Part shown: in pieces, positions 12,701 to 22,747 of the stretch
Layout of the letters: the number at the start of each line of letters is the position of its first letter
How positions within the stretch are numbered: position 1 is the first letter of the stretch
DNA from: Sitta carolinensis
Lineage: Eukaryota > Chordata > Aves > Passeriformes > Sittidae
DNA: 64,000 nucleotides
Assembly (NCBI GenBank): GCA_032173965.1
Contig: CM063292.1
Coordinates: 3,548,001 to 3,612,000 of the forward strand
Direction: 5' to 3'
The notes under the pieces: generated by a model
The model's input: the letters and a program-made list of their open reading frames with translations, nothing else
Told to the model about the DNA's origin: nothing
Database searches by the model: none
Program-made: the position numbers and the translations under genes

Positions 12701-14165
12701 ATTTGTACTGCACTTTTGTCTCCCCACACAGTTAACTGCCATAAGAAGTTTTTCTGTTTGCATGCAAAGTTGCAGCCACTGGCTGGGATCTGAAAACACA
12801 CCCAGGAGGACAGCAGTCCATCAGGAATGCCCAGCAGAGCCTGGAGAAGAGGGAAATACCATGAGCAAAAATCAGTGGCACATCTCTCCACCAAAACCCA
12901 AAGAGTCTTACACAACTGGAAGCTTTTGGAGTAGATCTGACTATTAAAACAAACCCAACAACATACCATATAACTCAGTTATTTGAGCCCTAAATTGTTA
13001 CAATTTCCATTAATCCCATTAATGCCTTGTGTCTTTGGCATTAAAATCCTGGCCTACAGTTTGTGACTGTTACTCAGGATGAGGTGCATTAACAAGGCTC
13101 AGCCTGAAAGGGCATTAGAAATCAAAAAGCCTGAATTTTATTCTTTGCCTCTGTCAGAGGTCCCAATAACAGGGTTATTCTGTGCTCAGTCTGCTAAATG
13201 GACACAGAAGGAATTTCAGCTCTCTAGTTGTGGATGATTGATTACTCTCTGTGGTTTCTAATTTTTTCCTGAGTAAATATTTCAAGTCCTGGTCTTGATG
13301 TTGTAAAATAAATCATGATACAATTATACCTTGCCACTGTTTCAGAAGAAAAAAAGTGCATGGATCTATTATTTCTGATAAGCAGCCTTACAACAAGAGA
13401 AACCTGAGCGAGACAAACAAATTCACAGCTTCTATCCATGCATCTCATTCCAGATTAAAATGGCTAAACCCAGAATTTAAACCTGATCTACCTGAATCTG
13501 GAAGATTAGCAGGTTCATCTGACACAGGATCACAGAGCAGGACTTGTTCCTTTGGAAGGCAGCTGGCTTCAGCCTCTCAAATCCATCCAGCCCACCAGCG
13601 TGCACTGAGGCATGGTAACCACTGCCCGTGGTTATAAATTCCTTTATTTTACAGAATGGAAGTGCAATTTGCAAAGCCAGTGTTTGGAACTGAAGACAGT
13701 GAATTGGTGTTGTAAGCTGCCTGATTTCTGGCTGCCAAGCTGAAAGGCTCCCTGTCGAGGATGGAATCCAAGGCTGAGGCTCACTCAAACCCCAGAGTGA
13801 GATTGCTGGGACAGGATGGACACAAAGTGTGCAGCAGAGGAGAAAACCACTGAGAGGTTTGTGATCACTCTGTGTGTTTGGAGTGGGGAGTGTGATTCCC
13901 TGTAACCTCATCACGGTGTGGCTCCAGCTCCCCCTCCTCTCCTTGGGCACATCCAAGGCACAAACAGGAGCTGGCCTCAGTCAGCTGCAGAAGGCAAAAC
14001 TGCAATTTGGAATGGCCAAGAGAGCTCAGACAACTTTGATTGACCCAAGCAGGAGCATGAAGGCTTGATCCTGAATTCATCCTCAGATTCAAGAGGCAGA
14101 CATTTATCTTGGATACTTCTCTGTCCACACAGCTGTTGGAAAATCTGGGCCTTATTCAACAGCCT
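9734..14165. other. Non-coding, no gene seen
   Basis: Only chance frames are present, the longest being 159 codons at 13477-13956 on the minus strand, with no recognisable family. An A-rich run lies at 11595-11609. Some stretches (for example 13500-14100) could be old, degraded repeats that I cannot assign. Confidence 0.5.
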
Positions 14166-14167
14166 TG

Positions 14168-14296
14168 AGAGATAATAATAAAAAAAACCCCCAAAAAACC
14201 CCACAAAAACCAAAAAACCCCACATATTATAATAAAATAATAACAATAACAGATAATGATGATGATGATGATGATTATGATGATGATATGATAATG

Positions 14297-14353
<57 letters not shown>

Positions 14354-14354
14354 G
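14168..14354. repeat. Compound simple-sequence cluster: A/C-rich, (GAT)n, (AAT)n
   Basis: A C-run/A-run tract (14178-14222) with several CCCC blocks is followed by AATAATAAC-type sequence, then (GAT)n at about 14257-14290, then about 17 AAT/ATA triplets to 14354. The complementary strand of the first part has GGGG/GGGGG runs. Poly-Ile, poly-Asp and poly-Leu ORFs here are artefacts. Confidence 0.95.
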
Positions 14355-15458
14355 GAATAATCCAGGTCTTTGCCCCTTCACCCAGCCTGTGCCTGGCAGC
14401 AACCAAACCATGGCCCAGACCCATAACAGCACTTCATGTCACCAACCATCTGAATTCACTGCAATAAATGGGATATTCCAGTGGATCCCTATTGATTTCT
14501 GTCAGGACAGAGACCTGGAACACTGAAATCACAAATCTCCCTGGCTGTTTGAAGGAGAATGGCTCTGCTGCCTGTTTGCCTGGCTGAGCTGCACAGAGCA
14601 CAGAGTCCAAGCCCTCGCTGCATTTCTGCTCCCCAATGCATTTTTAACCTGCAGCCCTTGACCCGGGAGACCCCCAGGGGGGAAATCCTCAAAAGCAAAG
14701 GGGACTGCAGCCTGCAGGAGCTGGGCTCCATGCTCTGCACAGCAGGCACTCTCTCAGGGTGGATTATTTTCAGCCTTCCAGTCTTTTAAATTAATTCTCT
14801 TCTGAGAAGTTCTGAATTATACAGCAGTACCTTTTTTAGCGGTGGAAAAACTCATTTTAACCACTCTGCTTCCTAATCTCATTGCAAGTGCAGCATTCAA
14901 GAACAAAAGGGTCTCAAATTACTTTAAGCTCATCAGGAGACGCTCTGGGCAGTGCTGGTTTAAACATCAGGTACCAACCTGAGCCATCGACTCTGAACAA
15001 TAGACTGGATGAAAAAGAGACTTAATTTCAAATTACCTCATTTAAAAAGGCACTTCCCAGCATCACCAGACTAATTCTTCAGGGACTCAGCTCAGTTAAA
15101 TCATGTCATCTACCTAGTGTGGTTCCTGCTGTAATTTATTTCCTGCTCATTTTGAAGGGATCATTAGACCAGCTCTGTGAAATTTTTACTAAATACTATT
15201 GATGTTTCAGGAGGGGAAGGGATGGTAAAAATCAGGGGTATGCAGATGTGAAACAATGTGTTTGACCAAATCCAGATTTCTGGAGTAAACACTCCAGAGT
15301 TTTGGCTCAGGTTGCATCTAGTTTGAAAATGCACATACTTACAAATAACCTTTCACAAAAATAGAGGAAAGAAGAAGAACATCCCCAACAACTCTAATCT
15401 TGAATGCAACTAAATATAAAGATCCATGAAGTCATGTGCTGGGAGACTGAAATTTATT
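14355..15458. other. Non-coding, no gene seen
   Basis: Short chance frames only; no retroelement recognised. Confidence 0.5.
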
Positions 15459-15566
15459 CACAGTGGGTTGAAAACACAACCCAAGGAGGACAGAGATGGT
15501 GAAGAGCTTCATGAGATGCCCTTGCTCAGAGAGTTCCTTTCTAAATGCCTAATTTCTGAAAAATTC
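15459..15566 (+). repeat. Unassigned dispersed repeat, copy A
   Basis: About 108 bp, starting CACAGTGGGTTGAAAACACA and ending CTAATTTCTGAAAAAT, with a close copy at 18305-18412 in the same orientation. Shared blocks include GATGGTGAA(G/A)AGCTTCATG, GATGCCCTTGCTCA and TGCCTAATTTCTGAAAAAT. I do not recognise the family. Confidence 0.85.
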
Positions 15567-16148
15567 CTGCTCATCCCAGGCTTTTAAAACTCTAATGATC
15601 TCTGAAACTGGTGGCTGGCTTCCATATTCAAACAATTCCCCAAATATCAATCCAATTCTCTTCTGCTTGCCTCAAAACTTTCTGTTTTGACCAAAACTGC
15701 CGATTCCAGAGCACCAATGGAGTGATTGGCATCCCTAAAGCAGCAGCAGAATTGCTCTGGTGATGGTCAGACTGCTGCAGTTCTGAATTACGAGGCTGCT
15801 ATGACTCACTGTGCATACATAATTAGTTAATTAAACTTTCTATGCAATTTATCTACACTAATGTAAAACCAAAACGCTGATTGCCCTGTGAATGGCTTAA
15901 AACTCAGCTTAACATTAAATAGAAAACAAAGGCAAATGACACAGCATCTGAATGGCCAGTAATGCCAAGTAATAAAAGTTTACTGTGTGGAAAAAGACTT
16001 TTAGAAGAAGGTCTTGTCTTGGAAAGCTACTGACTCTTCAAGGATGTTATAAAAAGATTTGGTACGAGCCACTGCTAAGCAATTTAGTTTTGTAGAAAAG
16101 CCACAATGAATTGCAAGGGTTCATATAATGGTCAATGGACGATTAAAA

Positions 16149-16640
16149 TGTTGAAATTTTGAGCCCACAAGATATTTTAAGCCATATGACTGGAATAAGG
16201 CAATCCCATTATCTGGTTCAAAATCTGATATTGCTGAGGAAAGTAGCTAAAAACATTTCAGAGAGTGGATCAGATGCTGACAATAAAGACCTCGCTGGCT
16301 GTGGAAAAAAGTCCAGAGGGCAGAAATCCATCCCTTGGGCTTTGCAACAAGTCCAAATAAAATAGTTATGGGACACTGCAACTCCTACAGGCATGGAAGG
16401 ATGGGAAATAGATGGAGACCCCTAATGAATCCCATAATGACTTCCTGAGAACTTGACATCCTATAAAAGCCCTGGAACCCACGAGGATGAGGATGTTCAG
16501 CAACGACCAGCAGCAAAAGCATGTAGGATAAATAATAAATGCCACATCCTACAAGCAATCAGACATTCAGAAGTCTCATTTTCCCCTTGTGGGAGCCATT
16601 AACATCATCGAAAATCCCAAATGGCATTGCCCAAAGAGAA
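16149..16640 (+). mobile_element. Possible solo LTR of an endogenous retrovirus
   Basis: TATAAAAG at 16462-16469 is followed 72 bp later by AATAAA (16534-16539), the U3-TATA/R-poly(A) spacing typical of LTRs. The possible left end is TGTTGAAATTTTGAGCCC. The right end is not fixed and no target-site duplication is seen. It could also be an unrelated TATA-box/poly(A) coincidence. Confidence 0.4.
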
Positions 16641-19600
16641 TTTTGCAGACATGTCTGCCACAGAGACCAGTCCAACTGACTGTGGAGGATTCCCCAGGTG
16701 GGACACAGAGGTTTTCCTGCCCAGATCAGTTTTCAGGAACACTTCTGACCAAAAAGCTTCATGGTAGATGGCTCTGAGGCCCCCAGTACTCAGCACAGTT
16801 CCTCCTATTGAGTGAAGATTCTTCAACAGAGAGCCCCATTAAAAACAAAATCCTTGTCCCAAACCGATGCAATTTTTTCCATGGAAATCAGACTTTTCGT
16901 AACAAAAAGGAGGTTTTATGACAACAGGTTTCTGGCTCACAACCCAGGCTTCTCAGATGCTAGAAGAAAAGGGCTCCTCCACAAATCCCATCTTTACACT
17001 CAGTGTTTATGAGAGAAAACAGAACCGTGGCTGCTGAGAAAAGGGAATTTCATGACAAGCCCCGGAACTATTTATGCTCTCTTGAAAGAGCCAGACTGGG
17101 ACATCATCTCATCCTTCTTGTTTTCCCTGCTCTGTTAGTGTTAACCCTGCCACACTAATGACTCCCATTTAGCTTTGCATTTCAGACAAGACTTATCACC
17201 CCACTTACACACCCGTGGCCAGCACGGACAGAATATCTTCCTTTTCAGTGCCACACACTGCAGCAAGCATTGATCATTCCATTATCACTCTGTTATACTT
17301 AATTTCCTCTTCATCTTTCAAGTCAAACTCCATCCCAGACCACATCAATAGTGCTGGCAACACCCTGATGGATCACCCTGGCTCTGGCTTGCTCCAGGTA
17401 CGGTGCAAAATTGCTTTTGTGTTGCCCCGGAACCACTGAGCTCTCTTCAGCTATTCAGAGCAGAAAATTAACAAGTGCATTTTGATTTTTTTAAGCCCTC
17501 TGATGTGACTTTGCAACAAGCATTTAACTGGTGCAGCAGGCAGTGTGACAAAGCACCAGAACTCTGCCAGGTCGGGGACTCTGACATGAGCCAAGAGCAG
17601 CTTCAGGAGCCACCTGGGCAGCTCCTGCCTCTGTTCTGCCCCTGGGGATCCTGCCCAGCCAGCCCAGGGGGCAGAGTGGAAGAGCAGGGATTGCCAGTGC
17701 CCTCCACTCTGCAGACACGAAGGCAGAGCAGACAATTAAACTCAGGAGACTTTGTGAAACGAAGCAACTCCGTCATCCTTGGAGAGTAAAGAAGCTTCTG
17801 GGGAGGAAAGTCCCCAGAGTTCCTCCTGATGGGAGCAGTAATTTCCTGTTGAAATCAATGGCTGACTCAGGCTTTGATTGAAAGGCTGAAAAAAAGGCTT
17901 TTCCTTCTCCTTTCCAGATCCAGCCAAACCTCCAGCATTTGCCTCATCCACAGCCCAACAAAGGGTCCCGTTGGCCCCAGAAATTACAATACTGAACACA
18001 GTAGATGTTTGGGATTATAAAATATGCAAATTTTAAAAATAAAGTAACTCTCATCTGCCCGTTTTTGCTGATACCCAAAGATTCTTTGAGCCAGGCTGTT
18101 CACAGCCAGGATGCTATCAGTAACTTGATTTCAGAGTTTATCAAAATGCAAACTGCCCTGCATTAAGAGCAGCCCCTGGCAATGCAGCTCTGCCAGCAGA
18201 GCAGAGGCTGAACAGCAGGGCAGAAGCACAACCTGGAGACCCTTCCTGCTCTTGCTGTGAGAAGGTTTTGACCCCTCACATTTAGCTGTGCTGGCTCATT
18301 TAGTCACAGTGGGTTGAAAACACAGCTCAAGAGGGACAGTGATGGTGAAAAGCTTCATGGGATGCCCTTGCTCAAGGCTGAGCTCCTCTCTAAGTGCCTA
18401 ATTTCTGAAAAATAAATTTATGACAACAGGAACTTCCTGCAGATGCTGATTTCAAATCTGCATTGCAATCTGCAAGACAGTGGCAGATGAGTTCCAAGAA
18501 TATTCCACAAGTGCCTTGCCAGCAGAGCAGAACTTTCTCTTGCAAACTGTGGTGGTGAGACAAGTCCTTTTTCCTGCCATTATTTTAACCCTTTTTATAA
18601 CATTTAAACTAATTTTTTTAAGATGTTGGCACGCGATAATTGTGGTATTACTCAAATTGATAGATGTAAGACAGCAATGGCCAAATTGCTGAGAGAACTT
18701 CATCCCCCATTTAACACCCACTGCACCTCTTTGGTGCCTGCCTTTTCTTTAGCTGGCCAATCCCCACACCAGAAAGTGAATTAACCAAGTTTTTTTTTTT
18801 TTTTTTTCTGGCAAGGTCAATTCAATCACTGGCAGCAATAACTCCAGGTGCTCCGAGTCTCCTCCTCTGCGAGTTCCCCAGCCCCTGCTGGTGCAGGTCT
18901 GAAGGGATAATTAAAGCAGCAGAACCTGTCATTATTCTGCACGAGGTTCATGTCAGCAGTCAATATGCTCACGGGGATGGGAAGTGCAGGGGAACAGCCA
19001 CCAGCTTGAGATGGAGCTTTACTCATGGCTGGCTGAATAACAAAACCCCAGCGTGCACAAATAACACATTGACAAGTGTTGATTCACAAGCATTTATCAT
19101 GTTGTTTCTAGGATTGTTTTCCACCTCCAATTTATTTTCCAAATGGGATTCCTCTCAGTTGCCATCACTCTCTTATTTATGTGGCTGTGTTGCTGACCGT
19201 GCTCAAGTTATGTGTTTTGACATTTGAAAGCAGGAAACTGATAATATATTAACCTTAACTCTTCCCTTGGCACTCATGCAAGCGCACACAATTTTTGAAA
19301 CAATGCATAGCTTGAAATGGGAAATGAAAGATGACCCCCATGGCCCTTCCAGGTTCTGCTTCCAATGGATTTGTTCTACAGCTTAAGATACATTAAAAAC
19401 CTTTCTAGGCTACAGTAACCAGAATTATAAGAGTTGAATTTTTCCTGCCATGCAATTAGGGTTATAGTTTAATTTAATTTCTTCTTAAACCTGCTGGGTG
19501 TTTCATATGGCTGTGTGATCCTTTCAATATCCTGCTTGGCACAGGCACAGAGCTAGACAGAACCACAATCCAGCAGGGAGATGATAGCAGCAGTCCTGCC

Positions 19601-22399
19601 CACACTTTGATGGCTTGATATTGTATATTTTTGTGCATTTTACTGCACAAATAAGCACTGCCATCCCAGAACTGGAAATAATCATGTATTATCAATGCAG
19701 TGTAAAACCAGGCAGTGTTTTAAGGCCCAAGAACACTTATGTTCTCTCACAAGTGTAACTCTCATTCATCACATGCTCCAAACACGTTTTTACAGTTCAT
19801 AACACAAAGAAAGAACAAGTTCTTTTCAGTATTAGCCACTCACTGATACAAGGGGAAAAGAGATCAGGGAGATAAACCCAGTACTTCATATCTGGCAAGG
19901 GACAGCCCTACAGCATATTCCTAGCAGTGTGTCAGGGATAAAACAACACCCTGAATCCAGGGTGGGGGGCTGGAGACAGCTTCACATGGGAAGTGCTTGC
20001 TTAGGAGCAGAAGCAGAAGAAATTTGGATCTGTGGTCACTTTTTCACAGGCACAAATCAAGTGTTCTCCCTGCACTGAGAGCCTTTATCTGTGCAAATCC
20101 AGAGGTCCAACGTTAGGGCTGGTCTGCTGTTAAATTCCCAAGAGGAAACCTTGCTGGATGGTGATGGATTGAGACAGCAGTGCCATGATCTGAAACTCAG
20201 CCTGAAATGAAAGAACGAGCTGTGGCAGCATCCCACAGGCTCTTCTGGTGTCTGTGCAGGGAGGAGCAGGAAAGGCTCAGCCTGCCTGTGGCAGGAGCAA
20301 CACAACAGGAGGCTTTTACACTTCACTCCATCCCCTAACCCCTGATTGTGAGCTCAAAACCAAACCAGTCTCCCACACTGAGGCAGCTGATATGGTTATA
20401 AACGTAGTGGGGGTCTTGTGCCAGAGACTTGGAGACTCAAAAATCAAAAGTCAGACTGCAGCAGGCACGGGAGAGCACCCACCATGACTGAGATGGATGC
20501 ACTTTGCTTTACTGCCCCACTGAGGAGGATCCATGGCAGCCCCAATTCCCCCCAGGCTGCTGCACAGACCCTTCCCCTTCTGTGGTGGCTGGTGTGGGTT
20601 CTTGTGAGCAAATCACTTCTCCTGTTCTGATTCCTGCTCCTTCTCCCCACCCTGGCCCAGGCTGGCCTGGAGGGAGTGCTCTGAAGGAGCAGGGTCTTGC
20701 CTTGACTCCGTGACTGCCTCCCTTGGGAGAGCAGGGATCACATCACCTCCAGGAGACAGCTCCTGAGACTGTCTGGATGGGCTGGAGCGACTGAATCTCA
20801 CAAGCAGCCAGAACCAAGGGAAGAACTGAGCAGGGAGCTGCTCTGTGCCAGGAAAACCGGCTGGGCAGCAGCTCTGCTCAGAATCCAGGGAAGCAGCTGC
20901 TGGAGCCGAGGCACAGCAGAGCATTTACTGCTTCCTGCTGCATTGCCAGCACACGGCCCAAAGCCAGCAAAGGGATGATGAGCGTGGGGTTATCGGTGAT
21001 TTCATGTATTTATTTATTTTTGTGTTCCATCGTGAAGAGCTCTTTAAGCACATGGGAAGTCCCAGCGTCACCTTTGAGGTTGCTAAATTCCAAGGGCTCG
21101 AGCAGGTACACTGGGGCTGCAAACAGGGGAACATCACAAGCTGTCCAGAGCAGAGCAGCCAAGTGCAGGAGTTTGGGCAGAAAACAGAGGAGTCGTTCTA
21201 GTGAGCAATTTGGGAAGGTGAATTTGGGTAGAGCCTTGTCAGCCTGGAATCTGCAGTTAGAAACCCTTCCTCTGCCACCATGGCACTGGACAAACAAACG
21301 CTGGTTCATTCACTCCTCAGCAGGAGGGTGTTGCAGAAGAGCTCAGCACCGATCTAACGGTGATCAGGGAGTTTAACACCAGGTTCAGAACGGGCTGTCA
21401 GGCTCCAGGGCTCACATTTACACATTTTGCAAAGCCTTTGCAGTTGCCCATTATTTGTAGTGGCTGCACAGCCCTGGAATCACCTCCTGGTCCTGGCCAG
21501 GGTTCCTGCCTGGCTTCCACACCAGCTACCCTAGGTGCACATTTGTTTTCTCTGTCCATCCCCAAATTGTGCAATGTAGTCTGGTTTCAGGTCTAATGTT
21601 TTAATTTTCTGATGTTCTTTTTCAGGGAAGTGTGATAAACATGATAGAATGTTTTTATAATAAAATTTAGGGGATTCATTCCTTCTGACAAGAGGGACTT
21701 CTTTTTAATGTCCCTCTAGTTTGAGCAATGCAATTGAAGAGGTTTGCCTTTGTTTCACCAACCACATGGGTCTGTGTAAAACTGTATATAAGAAGAGCCA
21801 TCCCTAATGAAAAAAAGTCATTTTTAGCCTTCTGATCACATTCTGTGTCGTGTGTTATCTGAAATAGCGACAGTGCCTTCCTCTTGCTTTTACAGAGTTG
21901 GAGGGACACATTTCGAATTTCCATGAGGAAAAAATTTCCACAGTCCTTAATTTCAGTCTGAGATCCGTCGCTGTAAATTCGTGATTGATTTGCCAAACTT
22001 CTTTTAACTCAGTAACAGAGGGGGGGAAACATCTCAGCGGAGCAGGCACTGCGAACAATTACCTGTTCTCCTCCACACATGAAGTATTTATAATCAAATC
22101 ATCCAGCCCTGTCTATTCAAAGCAGCAGAAATGCCAATGGATTCTACAAGAAATATTCAGGAAATGTCAGCCTTTAAATTTTCATCTAATTCTGGGTAGA
22201 TTGTTAACATTCAAAAGCTACCTAAGCTTAACTGCTCATCCGGAAGAAAGCCAGGAATAAAATAAAGGAACGATTCAATATCGTGAATTAAAAAATAATA
22301 ACAAGACTGGGGCATAAATAATTCTTTCTTTTCTTCGTGTAAAGAGATGAAGACCTCAGGAACCAAACTGTAGATGGAGATATATTAAACAGCGACAAC
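16641..22399. other. Non-coding upstream flank of HSBP1
   Basis: No gene was recognised. It contains the 108-bp repeat copy at 18305 and a T run at 18790-18807. Frames up to 133 codons (20975-21376) show no family features. CDH13 would be expected upstream by synteny, but no cadherin-like exon with splice signals was found. Confidence 0.5.
18305..18412 (+). repeat. Unassigned dispersed repeat, copy B
   Basis: Direct-orientation partner of the element at 15459-15566, with roughly 85 to 90 per cent identity by eye and a small indel in the middle. It has no terminal poly(A) or evident target-site duplication. Confidence 0.85.
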
Positions 22400-22505
22400 A
22401 GGAACGTATAATCCTTGGAGCAGAGGAGGATTTTACATGGAATGATTTAACACCGCACTCTTGGTGTTACCAGCGCTGCCCTCCAACCGACGGAGCTCAT
22501 AACCA
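22400..22505 (-). mobile_element. Degraded tRNA-derived SINE, probably the same family as at 7167-7316
   Basis: On the minus strand, TGAGCTCCGTCGGTTGGAGG resembles a box A region, GCGCTGGTAACACCAAGAG resembles the tRNA-Ile anticodon arm, and GTGCGGTGTTAAATC a damaged box B. A tail (CTCTGCTCCAAGGATTATAC) is loosely like the CR1-type body. It is much more diverged than the first copy and lies about 80 bp upstream of the CpG-rich HSBP1 promoter. Confidence 0.5.
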
Positions 22506-22579
22506 CTAGAAGACAGGAATTAATTAATAAGAGAACCGCGCAGCTTTCAGCCGAATCGTGTGAATCTTTAATCGTTTTT

Positions 22580-22747
22580 TAGTGAAAATCTTTAATCGTT
22601 GTTGTAGGCTTTGCGGCCTCCCGGGGGCTGCGGCAGGACTACAACTCCCAGCAGGCAGCGGGGCTCTGGCGGCAGGCGCCGGAAGCGGCGGGGAGCGGCC
22701 CGGAAGTGGAGGCGCCGCCCGGAAGTGGAGGCGCCGCCGGAGCCACC
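22580..22747 (+). promoter_or_regulatory. HSBP1: CpG-rich HSBP1 promoter and 5' UTR with ZNF143 and ETS motifs
   Basis: A sharp switch from AT-rich DNA to GC- and CpG-rich DNA occurs just upstream of the HSBP1 start codon. At 22638-22656 lies ACTACAACTCCCAGCAGGC, very close to the ZNF143 (SBS) motif of housekeeping promoters. Three CCGGAAG ETS/GABPA-type sites lie at 22679, 22700 and 22719; the last two are in a 19-bp tandem duplication. The ATG context ACCATGGCGG also resembles a YY1 site. No TATA box is seen. Together this suggests a constitutive housekeeping-type promoter. The transcription start cannot be fixed from sequence alone. Confidence 0.8.

Noticed and set aside
1..22000. Expected last exons of CDH13
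   Set aside because: Synteny predicts CDH13 upstream of HSBP1, but no cadherin-like peptide with splice sites was found. Only a UTR-like stretch at the window start is noted, at low confidence.
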